A program made the position numbers and the translations under genes. Under the pieces are notes generated by a model that worked only from the letters and a program-made list of their open reading frames with translations, did not search any database and was not told where the DNA came from. From Chloroflexota bacterium (GTDB lineage: Bacteria; Chloroflexota; Dehalococcoidia; Lucifugimonadales; Lucifugimonadaceae), in the NCBI GenBank assembly GCA_022564545.1, contig JADFLG010000001.1, positions 1 through 64,000 on the forward strand: a stretch of 64,000 nucleotides of DNA, written 5' to 3'. Position 1 is the stretch's first letter, and the number at the start of each line of letters is the position of its first letter. Shown piece after piece: positions 1-9,414 of the stretch.

Positions 1-240
1 GATGGCTGGATAGTGCACGCCGTCAGTTCTGACGACTCTGGTGACATCCACATCGTCAACACATGGAAATCATTGGAGAAAATGCACCAGGCGTTTGTCA
101 GCCGACCTGTGCCAGTAATGCAAAAGATTGGCATTCCGGCGCCGCGGGCTGAGATTTATCCCGCCCATAACGTAAATGTTTTTTCAACGACTGTTCAGGA
201 ACGCACGTCAGCCTCCGGTAACGATCGTCGAGCCCCTTGA
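1..240 (+). CDS. C-terminal part of a small antibiotic-monooxygenase-like/hypothetical protein (truncated by window start)
   Basis: Frame open from base 1: DGWIVHAVSSDDSGDIHIVNTWKSLEKMHQAFVSRPVPVMQKIGIPAPRAEIYPAHN; resembles ABM-type dimeric alpha-beta barrel C-termini. Confidence 0.5.
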   Translation, partial: DGWIVHAVSSDDSGDIHIVNTWKSLEKMHQAFVSRPVPVMQKIGIPAPRAEIYPAHNVNVFSTTVQERTSASGNDRRAP

Positions 241-460
241 TTTGCAATCGCTTTTCAACCTCAGGATCGACCGCAGTTCTTCCTATAAGTCGTCCGACGA
301 CGCCCGAAGCCCTGCCCGGCTTCCCCACTGGTCGACGCTAATTCCGTTGCCAACAGGCCCTGGCGTGCCCCGCGGAGCTGCATAGGCGACTTGCTCACGC
401 CAGTCATCTGGCAAGTCGTCCGACGACGCCCGGAGCTAACGCCCACGCCCGGCGCTAACG

Positions 461-2824
461 CTAAAGCACAGGTCGTGGCTTGCCGGGTTCACCCGCGCCC
501 ACGACGCCCGAGTCTTCCAGCTCGTCCATCAGCCGGGCTGCGCGCGGGTACCCGATCCGCAGACGACGCTGGAGCAATGAGACCGACAGCGTTTTCTGCG
601 ACTGTGTGAGGTCCACCGCCTGGTCGATAAGCGAATCAGTGCCGGAACCGAAGCTGGAAGACGGCCCCGCCTCGGCACCCGCTTCGTCATACGACACGTG
701 CAACTCGGGCAGCGCCGGACCGCCCGAGTTCCGCCATGCAGTCACGACGCCCTCGATTTCCTCGTCTTTCAGGAACGCGCCCTGGACGCGCGACGGCTTG
801 GGCCTGTCGATCGGCATGTAGAGCATGTCGCCACGGCCGAGCAGCTTCTCGGCACCGGGCGAATCGAGGATAGTCCGGGAGTCGATCTGCGACATCACCG
901 CGAACGAAATGCGGCTCGGGAAGTTCGCCTTGATCAACCCGGTCACCACGTCCACAGACGGCCGCTGCGTCGCCACCACCAGGTGTACGCCCGTCGCCCG
1001 TCCCAGTTGAGCAAGGCGAACGAGCAGCCGCTCCACCTCGCCGGCTCCGGTCAGCATCAGGTCGGCCAGTTCATCGACCAGGATGACGAGGTAAGGTATC
1101 TTCTTCTTTGCCTTGTCGTTGTACGCCGCGATGTTCTTCACACTCGCGCCTTCGAGTTGGCGGAAGCGGCCCATCATCTCGTCAACCAGGGACTTCAAGA
1201 CGATTATTGCACGGTCGGTTTCGACCACTACCGGGGTGTAGAGGTGCGGAATGCCCTGGTACGGCGTCAGTTCCACTCTCTTCGGGTCGATCATCACGAA
1301 CCGGACTTCGAGCGGCGTTTTTGTCATGATGAGACCTGTGATGATCGCGTTCATGCAAACGCTCTTGCCGGAACCCGTCGACCCGGCCACGAGCATGTGC
1401 GGCATGCGCGAGAGATCGGCTATTACAGGCTCTCCGCCGCTGCCAAGACCCAGCGGCACGGGCAACGCGGCGGAATCTTTAAAATTGTTCCATTCCGGTG
1501 TGTCCATGACCGAACGCAGGGTCACCTGCGTCGGGTGAGCGTTCGGCACTTCGATGCCAACCACCGATTCGCCCGGCACCGGCGCTTCAAATCGAAGGCT
1601 GGGAGTGGCGAGCGCCAGCGCGATGTCCTTCTCACGGGCGAGAATCGTATCGACTCGGACCCGTTGACCGGCGCTCTCCTCCGACCGGCCCTTCCACCCC
1701 GGACTGAGCCCGTACATCGTGACCGTCGGCCCCTGCCGCACCTGGTCAACGCTCACGTCGATCCCAAACTGCTGCAGCGATTGCACGACACGCGCGCTGG
1801 TCCGTTCGATCTCTTCCTGTGTAATGCCGCCCGGCCTGGCGATCGCCAGCATTTCAGGGTCCGGCAGGTGCCACGGGTAGCGCTGCGCCGCGGAGTAGTC
1901 GGGGAGCGGCATCGAGACTTCGCCGGCGGCCTCGACCTCACCGGGCGTCGGGTAGGCGACGGTGATGGGAGCTGCGGGGTCTTCAGCCGTTCGCTCGACG
2001 AGTTTCGACTGCTCCGGGTCCCGTTCGTAATTTTGCCCCTCTCCCGGCCCTTCAGAAGTGGCGGCCCCACCAGGTGCCGCGGTCGCAGACGCGCCGTTCG
2101 TTGCCCCGGCGACCGCCCGTGAGTCGGCATGTGCTTTCTGGTCGGCTTCGTACGCAGCTCTGTCGGCAGCTTGCAAGGCCTTCGCCTGCGATCGCTCGTA
2201 CCGCCAGTTTTCAAACCGGCGGTTCAGTACGACAACGCCAGCCGCAGTCATTACGTACGCCACGAGCAGCAGTCGAAGCGTCCCCGCGCCGGTGCGCTTC
2301 GACGCACTCGGCGAGTAGACGACAAACGCAACGACCAGCAGGCCGGCTACTCGTGCCCAGGCGGCGGCGTATTCAGATATCGAAACGTCGAACCGGCTCC
2401 ACTCAAGCGGCAATCGCGAGATTGCCATGCCGACATCGCCGCCGTACGTGTCGCCACTGAAAGATGCCAGTGGAGCGTAGAAAATCCCAAGCCCGCCAGA
2501 TATCGCAAGTCCAAGCGCCAGCGACGATATTATCCAGCGCCATCGGCCGACCAGCACCGAGCGGTTGAACAGCCCGAAAAACAAAACCGGCACCAGCCAG
2601 AGACCCAGCGGCACCGCCGACCAACCGACAAGTGTTCCAGCATCTTCCCGGTACCAGATGTATGCGACTGCCGCGATCACCCCCAGTGCGACCGCGAACC
2701 GTAATTGCGGTGGCGCCGAGGCAATGAGCCAGGCGACGCCCTTCAGCGCCGACCCGGCCAGTCGTGCGGCGTTCCTGGCCGTCTTCTTTACGGCTGATGT
2801 TTTCGGTGTGGTTTTAGACGTCAA
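461..2824 (-). CDS. ftsK: DNA translocase FtsK/SpoIIIE
   Basis: N-terminal TM segments, Walker A (GSTGSGKS), VEVPN...PHMLVAGSTGSGKSV, RISFAVMSQIDSRTILD, C-terminal gamma winged-helix (LLQRRLRIGYPRAARLMDELE). Confidence 0.97.
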   Translation of the reverse strand: MTSKTTPKTSAVKKTARNAARLAGSALKGVAWLIASAPPQLRFAVALGVIAAVAYIWYREDAGTLVGWSAVPLGLWLVPVLFFGLFNRSVLVGRWRWIISSLALGLAISGGLGIFYAPLASFSGDTYGGDVGMAISRLPLEWSRFDVSISEYAAAWARVAGLLVVAFVVYSPSASKRTGAGTLRLLLVAYVMTAAGVVVLNRRFENWRYERSQAKALQAADRAAYEADQKAHADSRAVAGATNGASATAAPGGAATSEGPGEGQNYERDPEQSKLVERTAEDPAAPITVAYPTPGEVEAAGEVSMPLPDYSAAQRYPWHLPDPEMLAIARPGGITQEEIERTSARVVQSLQQFGIDVSVDQVRQGPTVTMYGLSPGWKGRSEESAGQRVRVDTILAREKDIALALATPSLRFEAPVPGESVVGIEVPNAHPTQVTLRSVMDTPEWNNFKDSAALPVPLGLGSGGEPVIADLSRMPHMLVAGSTGSGKSVCMNAIITGLIMTKTPLEVRFVMIDPKRVELTPYQGIPHLYTPVVVETDRAIIVLKSLVDEMMGRFRQLEGASVKNIAAYNDKAKKKIPYLVILVDELADLMLTGAGEVERLLVRLAQLGRATGVHLVVATQRPSVDVVTGLIKANFPSRISFAVMSQIDSRTILDSPGAEKLLGRGDMLYMPIDRPKPSRVQGAFLKDEEIEGVVTAWRNSGGPALPELHVSYDEAGAEAGPSSSFGSGTDSLIDQAVDLTQSQKTLSVSLLQRRLRIGYPRAARLMDELEDSGVVGAGEPGKPRPVL

Positions 2825-4490
2825 TGGCGCTGGTGATTATCAATGGCCGCCTCTTGGTGCGGCGATTCAGGAAACTGCCCACTGTGGTGCGCACAATTCG
2901 CTCGACCTCGGCCCACTCTACCGGCTTCTTCAAAGACCGGTCAAGGACGGGAATCAACGCGTCTTCAGCTTCGCGTAAAAGCTGGTCGGCATCCTCTGTG
3001 TGAACGAAACCGGCTGAAACGATTTTTGGCTTGCCTACCAGCGATCCATCTACGGAGTTCCGCGAGAACGCCACGGTGACGACGCCGTTGTGCGAAAGAG
3101 AACGACGTTCGACCACCACGTTGCCAGACTCGTCCCACATGCCCAGCCCGTGAACGAAGATGTGGCCCGCTTCGACGTGATCGACCACTTTGCCCGATTC
3201 ATCGTCCAGCTCCAGCACATCGCCATCGGTCAGCAGGAACACGTTTTCTTTTTCAACACCGGTCGCCCTGGCGAGGTCGGCGTGCGCCTTCAGCATTCGG
3301 TATTCACCGTGAAGCGGCACGAAATACTTTGGCCGCGTGACATTGAGCAGCATCCGTAATTCTTCTTTTCGGGCGTGACCGGGCACGTGGGTACGCTGTT
3401 CGCGGTTTGTGATGACCCTCGCGCCAAGCCGAATGAGATCGTTGATCGATTCGTTTACCGGCATTTCGTTGCCAGGGATCGTGTTGGCCGACATGATGAC
3501 GGTGTCTCCGTCCTTGATCCTGATGTCGCGGTGGTCATTGCGGGACATCCTGACGAGACCTGACTGCGGCTCGCCCTGGCTTCCCGTCGTGAGGATCAAC
3601 ACCTTGTGGTCGGGCAGGCTGTTCGCCTCGGCCGAGGTGATCGTCAAATCGCCCGAGATGTCGAGGTGACCCAGTTCGCGGGCGATTTTAGTGTTGTTGA
3701 CCATACTGCGACCAAGGATGCAGAGTTTCCGGTCATGGGCCATGCAGGCATCGGCAATGATCTGGATTCGCGCAATCTGCGATGCAAAGCTAGACACGAT
3801 GACCCGTCCCTGAGCAGCGCCTATGAGCCTGGGCAGGCTCTCGACCACTTCGCGGTCCGAAGGGCAGTATCCCTCTTCCTCCGCATAGGTCGAATCGGAC
3901 ATCACCAGCAGCGCACCGTCCTGGCATATATCGGCAATTACGCCCAGGTCGGACGGGCTGCCGATCACCGGGGAGTTGTCGATTTTGAAATCGCCGGTGT
4001 GAATCACGACCCCGGCCGGCGTGTCGATTGCGATGCCCATCGAGTCGGGAACCGAGTGACAAACGCTGAACCATTCGACTGTCAGGCCGCCAATCTGGTG
4101 TTGTTCGCCGGGGCGGATCAGGCGCAGGTCTGTCTCGTCTCGCATACGGGCCTGCCGCAGTTTATCGTGCAGCAGCTCGTGCGCCATTGCCGGGGCGAAC
4201 ACCGGCACGGAAAGTCGATTCAACAAGTGCGGTACCGCGCCAATATGGTCTTCGTGGCCGTGGGTAATTAGCAGCGCACGGACGCGGGCGGAGTTTTCTT
4301 CAAGGTAGTCCATGTCGGGGATCACCACGTCGATGCCCGGCATGTTCCACTCGGGGAACAGCACTCCGGCGTCGATCACGACGATATCGTCGACTGTTTC
4401 GAGGACCATCATGTTCTTGCCGATCTCGCCAAGACCGCCAAGCGGCAAGACGCGTATCCACGGTGCGTCGGTACTTTTTTTGGTTGTCAT
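2814..4490 (-). CDS. rnj: Ribonuclease J (metallo-beta-lactamase family)
   Basis: HGHEDHIGAVPHLL, PLHGEYRMLKAHADLA, GGLGEIGKNMM N-terminus. Confidence 0.96.
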   Translation of the reverse strand: MTTKKSTDAPWIRVLPLGGLGEIGKNMMVLETVDDIVVIDAGVLFPEWNMPGIDVVIPDMDYLEENSARVRALLITHGHEDHIGAVPHLLNRLSVPVFAPAMAHELLHDKLRQARMRDETDLRLIRPGEQHQIGGLTVEWFSVCHSVPDSMGIAIDTPAGVVIHTGDFKIDNSPVIGSPSDLGVIADICQDGALLVMSDSTYAEEEGYCPSDREVVESLPRLIGAAQGRVIVSSFASQIARIQIIADACMAHDRKLCILGRSMVNNTKIARELGHLDISGDLTITSAEANSLPDHKVLILTTGSQGEPQSGLVRMSRNDHRDIRIKDGDTVIMSANTIPGNEMPVNESINDLIRLGARVITNREQRTHVPGHARKEELRMLLNVTRPKYFVPLHGEYRMLKAHADLARATGVEKENVFLLTDGDVLELDDESGKVVDHVEAGHIFVHGLGMWDESGNVVVERRSLSHNGVVTVAFSRNSVDGSLVGKPKIVSAGFVHTEDADQLLREAEDALIPVLDRSLKKPVEWAEVERIVRTTVGSFLNRRTKRRPLIITSAIDV

Positions 4491-4579
4491 ACGTGTCGAA
4501 TGGTGCCAGCCGGGGCACTGCGCGTCTGCTACCGGACAGCGGATCGAGCAGCCCGGAGCGGAACATATCTGGCGTAGTC

Positions 4580-5323
4580 CTAGAAAAACCCCAGCTGGCG
4601 GTCTCCTTTTTCTTCTTCTGTTGTTTCGTTCTCGATAAGTGGTTCAGATAATGATGCGCCGACTTCGAGCGCTTCCGGCTGCTGTCCGCTCGCCGGCTCT
4701 TGCTGCGATGCCCCCGGCGATACCCTCAGAGATTCCCTCAGGGCCTCGGGGAGCCGGAGTACGTCTTCCTCGAGGTCGCGTTTTATCGCAGGATTTCTCA
4801 GTGCCGCCGCGGGATGGTAGAGCGGAAACAGGATTCGGTCGTTCCACCGCAGTATCTTCCCGTGGTCCTTCGAGATCTTCCCGTCCGGGTAAAACCGCAA
4901 ATACGAGTGGCGGCCCAGCGTGACAATGACTTTAGGGTTTAGCAGCTCCATTTGCCGTTCTAAATAAGGACGGCATGCAGCGACTTCGTCGGGCTGCGGG
5001 TCGCGGTTGTCGGGCGGGCGGCACTTCACCACGTTGGTGATAAACACATCTTCGCGGGACAGCGGGACCTTGGCCAGTAGTTCGTCGAGCAACTTCCCTG
5101 AACGACCCACGAAAGGCAAACCCTGCTGGTCTTCGTAAAATCCCGGGCCTTCGCCAATGATCAGGATGCTGGCGACCGGCGAGCCATCGCCCGGCACGGC
5201 GTTCGTCCTGCTGGAATGCAACCGGCACTTTGTGCAGGTCCGCACGGCATCGGCCAGCTCCTCGATGGAGTTCCAGGCAGGGGGGCCAGGAGAGCCAGTG
5301 GAGCCAGTGGAGGAGATTGTCAA
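4580..5323 (-). CDS. Uracil-DNA glycosylase, family 4
   Basis: GEGPGFYEDQQGLPFVGRSGKLLDELL; FITNVVKCRPPDNRDPQPDE; YHPAAALRNP. Confidence 0.93.
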   Translation of the reverse strand: MTISSTGSTGSPGPPAWNSIEELADAVRTCTKCRLHSSRTNAVPGDGSPVASILIIGEGPGFYEDQQGLPFVGRSGKLLDELLAKVPLSREDVFITNVVKCRPPDNRDPQPDEVAACRPYLERQMELLNPKVIVTLGRHSYLRFYPDGKISKDHGKILRWNDRILFPLYHPAAALRNPAIKRDLEEDVLRLPEALRESLRVSPGASQQEPASGQQPEALEVGASLSEPLIENETTEEEKGDRQLGFF

Positions 5324-5722
5324 TGCGAAGCGACCCGATGAATACCGCAGGACCCGATTGGGCCCGAAAAAGTCACCGTCAAGTTATCACAGCGCCAGAA
5401 TAAAGATTAATAACAAAACATGCCGGCACCGCTTGCACGGGAATCGAGGGGGCCAATCCGAGTGTCGGCATCTGGTGCTTGTCCTGCCCTCCCTCCGAAT
5501 CTCGGAGGGAGTTAGAGGGTGGCTATCTCCTCACGCACGGGGAGCAACTTTGCGACCGTCTCTGTTGGGGGTACCACGTCGTGGGAACCGGGTCCGAACG
5601 CAAAAATATTCGGCAACAAAAAACCGCACCGTTCTCAGAATAATGGAGATAAACGAGAGGACCGGGGCGGTCGCTTGTTGGAGCGCTACTTGCTCGATCG
5701 CAAGTTGCTCGATCGGAACGGG

Positions 5723-5980
5723 CTAGTCGGAGATTCCGCGATCGCTCAGGTACTTAACGGCGTCCTGAACGGTCTTGATACTTTCAGCGTCTTCGTCCGA
5801 GATCTCAAGGGGCTGGTCGTCAGAACCAAATTCCTCTTCGATCGCCATAATCAACTCAACAACGTCGAGAGAGTCGGCATTCAGGTCTTCGGTAAAGGAA
5901 GATTCGGCCGAAACGTCTGAGGCATCAACACTGAGCTTGTCGACCGCTATGTCGCGGACTCGATCCAACACACTGGCCAT
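5723..5980 (-). CDS. acpP: Acyl carrier protein
   Basis: [21 protein letters not shown] phosphopantetheine site. Confidence 0.96.
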   Translation of the reverse strand: MASVLDRVRDIAVDKLSVDASDVSAESSFTEDLNADSLDVVELIMAIEEEFGSDDQPLEISDEDAESIKTVQDAVKYLSDRGISD

Positions 5981-6074
5981 TTACATCAACCCCCGAAAGG
6001 TCGCGCGGGACGGCCGTCCCGCTCAAACTTGTAATAACAAACAACGTCGACCACGCGTATGGCCGAACGGCAAC

Positions 6075-6611
6075 TTATCGTAGCAGAGCACCGAGCACTC
6101 CGTTCACGAATTTTGGCGACGAATCCGACCCGAACAACCGGGCCAGTTCGACGGCTTCGTTCGCCACTACCTTTTCCGGAGCGGCGTCACTCATTTCCAA
6201 CTCGGCCAGCGCCACTCGCAGCACATTCCGGTCGACGAGCGCCATCTGCTCGGGGGGAAACTGGGACGCAACCCTGGCAATGCGTGAGTCCAGCTCGTTT
6301 CGCTGTTCCTCGCAAACCGTTACGAGACGGGTCGCAAAGTCGATTTCTTCTTCGCTCAGCCCCCGCTCCGTGGCGAGGCGTGTGACCGAGGCGACGGCAG
6401 GGTGGCCGGATGCGTCGGATTCGTAAAGCGCCTGGACCACGGCGGCGCGGGAGCCTGTGCGCCCGCCACGAATCGACGGGTCGTTTTCACCAACGGGTTC
6501 GCCCTCGACAAGGGCGTCGAGGCGGTCTGGTTCGTGTGTTGTGAATTTAGATTTGCCAGGAGACACAGAAAATCGGCCTCGTCGGCCCGATCGGCCAGCA
6601 AAAATTGTCAT
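6075..6611 (-). CDS. nusB: Transcription antitermination factor NusB (start codon uncertain; N-terminus probably over-extended)
   Basis: AAVVQALYESDASGH...VDRNVLRVALAELEMSDAAPEKVVANEAVELARLFGSDSSPKFVNGVLGAL. Confidence 0.9.
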   Translation of the reverse strand: MTIFAGRSGRRGRFSVSPGKSKFTTHEPDRLDALVEGEPVGENDPSIRGGRTGSRAAVVQALYESDASGHPAVASVTRLATERGLSEEEIDFATRLVTVCEEQRNELDSRIARVASQFPPEQMALVDRNVLRVALAELEMSDAAPEKVVANEAVELARLFGSDSSPKFVNGVLGALLR

Positions 6612-6833
6612 TCTGAACTTGCCTGCCCTGAGTACATCCTGAGCTTGACGCAGGGCGGAGTCGAATGGGATTCAGGACCCCTCTGCACCCCTGAAAAATC
6701 GGCATCGGCATCACTCGTAATCGCATCGACCAATCATTCCAGAATATCAATGAGGGGAGGTCCGGTTATGGGCGAACAGGTGCCACGACCAGAATTAAAG
6801 CTTTGAAACCGCCACCGCCAGGGTCTTCGGAAC

Positions 6834-7775
6834 TTACGACGCGCTTGCGTATGCGAGCACCGAAGCGAAATCACCAATGCTGGTGATGCTCGCTCCCCGG
6901 TCGATCCTCTTCACCATTCCGGAGAGTATTCGGCCATGGCCGATCTCGTAGAAGCTCTGGATTCCATCGTCAAGCATGAACCTGATGGTGTTGTTCCACT
7001 GCACACACGAAGTCAGCTGCAATCGGAGCTCTTCGCGAACTTCCTCGCCGGTGTTTAGCGACCGTGCCGCCACGTTGCCGATGAGCGGAACGAACGGGTC
7101 GTGGAATGCAAGTGAGTCGATAACGGCGTTCAGCCCGTGCTGGGCCGGGCTCATCAGGCCCGAGTGGAAGGCGCCGCCGACCTGTAGTGGAATAGCCTTC
7201 CTGGCGCCTCGGACAGTGGCGATGTCGATAGCCATTGCGAGGCTGCGGTGGTCACCGCCGAGAATGACCTGGTCGGCGGTGTTGATCGTGGACATCTGCG
7301 CGCCGGACTCCCGGCAGATTTCCTCGGCGGTAATTTCGTCGATGCCGATAAGGGCGACCATGCCGCCGGGCCGTTCTTCACATGCAACCTGCATCAGTCG
7401 GCCGCGTTCAAGGACCAGTTTTACGGCATCTGTAACACTCAACACGCCCGAAACGGCAAGGGCAGAATACTCGCCCAGGCTGTGCCCGGCAGTGGCGTTC
7501 GGAATCTGGAGGACGCCGGTCGCTTCCTCCATTGCCCGCCACGTTGCGATCGAAGTCGCCAGGATCGCTGGCTGAGCGTTTTCGGTCCGGGTCAGCTCTT
7601 CGGCAGGGCCTTCAAATATCGTGGTCGTGAGCTTGCGACCCAGGATGTCGTCGATTTCATCGAACACATCGCGTGCCGCGATCGAGTTCAGGTACAGGTC
7701 TTTTCCCATTCCCACGGCCTGTGAGCCCTGGCCAGGGAATAAAAACGCTATCTTCGAAGTGGTCTTTGTAGTCAT
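6834..7775 (-). CDS. fabD: Malonyl CoA-acyl carrier protein transacylase
   Basis: FLFPGQGSQAVGMGKDL, AGHSLGEYSALAVSG. Confidence 0.96.
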   Translation of the reverse strand: MTTKTTSKIAFLFPGQGSQAVGMGKDLYLNSIAARDVFDEIDDILGRKLTTTIFEGPAEELTRTENAQPAILATSIATWRAMEEATGVLQIPNATAGHSLGEYSALAVSGVLSVTDAVKLVLERGRLMQVACEERPGGMVALIGIDEITAEEICRESGAQMSTINTADQVILGGDHRSLAMAIDIATVRGARKAIPLQVGGAFHSGLMSPAQHGLNAVIDSLAFHDPFVPLIGNVAARSLNTGEEVREELRLQLTSCVQWNNTIRFMLDDGIQSFYEIGHGRILSGMVKRIDRGASITSIGDFASVLAYASAS

Positions 7776-7805
7776 ATGGGAACGACTCCCCCCGAGTGGT
7801 TCTTG

Positions 7806-8063
7806 CTAGGACTCTGAGTCTTCAGATGCCGCCCCGGCTGCGACTGCGACCGGTTGCACCTTTTCGAGAAGGTTCGTCTGGGGCCAGTCGCCCCGCATCG
7901 TGCGACCCTTGAAGTTTCCGCACTCCGGGCAGGCGATGTGCGGCTGGATTACTTCCCGCCGCGAACATGGACAGATAGAGAGCGCCGGCAGCTTGATTGC
8001 GTTGTGGGCGTTCCTGCCGCCCTTGCGGGCCCGGGTATGTTTTTTCTTTGGTAGTGGTGCCAT
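7806..8063 (-). CDS. rpmF: 50S ribosomal protein L32
   Basis: MAPLPKKKHTRARKGGRNAHNAIKLPALSICPCSRREVIQPHIACPECGNFKGR. Confidence 0.93.
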   Translation of the reverse strand: MAPLPKKKHTRARKGGRNAHNAIKLPALSICPCSRREVIQPHIACPECGNFKGRTMRGDWPQTNLLEKVQPVAVAAGAASEDSES

Positions 8064-8093
8064 TTTTGTTGTTCAGTTGGGCGATAGGCCCGA

Positions 8094-8672
8094 TCAACCG
8101 GAGGATTCTGCGCCTTCAACCATCAATCCCGCAAGAGCTTCCCAGCGCGGGTCGATTGAATTTTGGGCGCAGGTACATTGAATTTCGTTGCGATTTACTG
8201 TGCAAACAGGGCAAATTCCGAGACAGTCGTCTTTGCAAAGTGGGGCGATCTGTGTTGCGCCCGTAAGCGCCTGGCCGAGGACCTCGCGCAGATCAAGGAA
8301 ATTTTGCTCGTCGATAAAAAGCGCCGGGTCGTAAAAACCGTCCTCATCCTGTGAACGGTCTTTCCGGCCACCCATCAAGTCGGCGTTTTTCGGAATGAAC
8401 TCCTCTTCCAGTGCAACGCTCACGTTCACAGTTGCCGGTTCAAGGCACCTGCTGCACGATGCGTGCGTTACAGCTTCAATATCAGCAGTTACCAGCACAG
8501 TCCTGTCAGTCTTCATCATCCGGACCGGACCGCTGATCTGTGTGAAGGAGCTTCGCTTTTGCCCCTGGCCGCCATGACCAAAAGTCAATCGCTCGTTCTC
8601 AATTTCGTGCTGACGACTCTCGCCCGGCTTCCCGGACAACAGCCCCGAAACGTTGTAGATCATGTGACCCAA
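8094..8672 (-). CDS. DUF177/YceD family protein
   Basis: CSRCLEPATVNVSVALEEEF; PLCKDDCLGICPVCTVNRNEIQCTC; adjacent to rpmF. Confidence 0.88.
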   Translation of the reverse strand: MGHMIYNVSGLLSGKPGESRQHEIENERLTFGHGGQGQKRSSFTQISGPVRMMKTDRTVLVTADIEAVTHASCSRCLEPATVNVSVALEEEFIPKNADLMGGRKDRSQDEDGFYDPALFIDEQNFLDLREVLGQALTGATQIAPLCKDDCLGICPVCTVNRNEIQCTCAQNSIDPRWEALAGLMVEGAESSG

Positions 8673-8784
8673 AACCCCGTGTCAGGACTCTTAAAGGTCA
8701 AAATGGCACTTAGTGAAAGTGCGCACAATCGATAACTGTATGTGCGGGCGCACACGTGAGCAAGCGTTGACAAGAGGGGGTAGT

Positions 8785-8853
8785 GTTTGCTTGCGAGTGG
8801 TGGGCGATTGCACTGGGTGTAAACCGCAATCCGCTACCGGGTATGTCAAACGG
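8785..8853 (+). repeat. Dispersed palindromic repeat, copy A
   Basis: gtttgcttgcgagtggtgggcgattgcactgggtgtaaaccgcaatccgctaccgggtatgtcaaacgg; GTTTG..CAAAC outer arms and GATTGC..GCAATC inner arms. Confidence 0.8.
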
Positions 8854-8967
8854 GCTCCGGGCAACTCGCGGGGATGCGCGAGACTATAGGAACGTTCAAC
8901 TGCATCGCACGTGGCTCCGTTGACACGATTGAAATACGCTTTGAATCCACCACGTAACGCAATCGCT

Positions 8968-9082
8968 GTCATTCTGTGGGTCAGACCCGGCCAGCAAATA
9001 CCAGCACTAATATCGTCACTGTCATTCCGTGGGTCAGGCCTGGCCACGAAATACCAGCATTAATATCACCACTGTCATTCCG
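8968..9082. repeat. 53-bp tandem repeat, two copies plus a partial third
   Basis: tgtcattc(t/c)gtgggtcag(a/g)cc(c/t)ggcca..aaataccagca(c/t)taatatc..cac at 8968-9020 and 9021-9073, then tgtcattcc. Confidence 0.85.
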
Positions 9083-9192
9083 ACTGGAACGGAGGAATCT
9101 AACGTCGGCATGCCGCCAGTAACCGCACGAACGCAACAACCTGTTCGCGTCCGGCAGCCGTCACCTGCATCGTCCGCTCGAACGTCCACACG

Positions 9193-9414
9193 GTATCCCA
9201 CGCCAGATCGCAGCACGAACGAAAGAATCCCGGCAGACGTGCGGAACTGAAGAAGCGAAGCGACGCGTTCAAAGAGTCGGAGAGACGGAAGCGCGGGTTC
9301 GGAACGGTCAAACCCGGAGTGTTCGCCGGTGAGCGGCGCAAAGGCGGCCTGATCGGCGCACCGCCCTCCACAAAACTCTGGACGGGCTCAAAGCAAAAGA
9401 GGTTGTTCACTTGA
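9193..9414 (+). pseudogene. Leader ORF L1: 73-codon open frame overlapping the HAD gene start (no evident start codon)
   Basis: VSHARSQHERKNPGRRAELKKRSDAFKESERRKRGFGTVKPGVFAGERRKGGLIGAPPSTKLWTGSKQKRLFT*; protein-level similarity to L2 at 15513-15725; stop TGA overlaps TTG start at 9411. Confidence 0.6.

Noticed and set aside
698-2122. 474-aa plus-strand ORF opposite ftsK
   Set aside because: Arg/His-rich shadow translation of a clear FtsK gene
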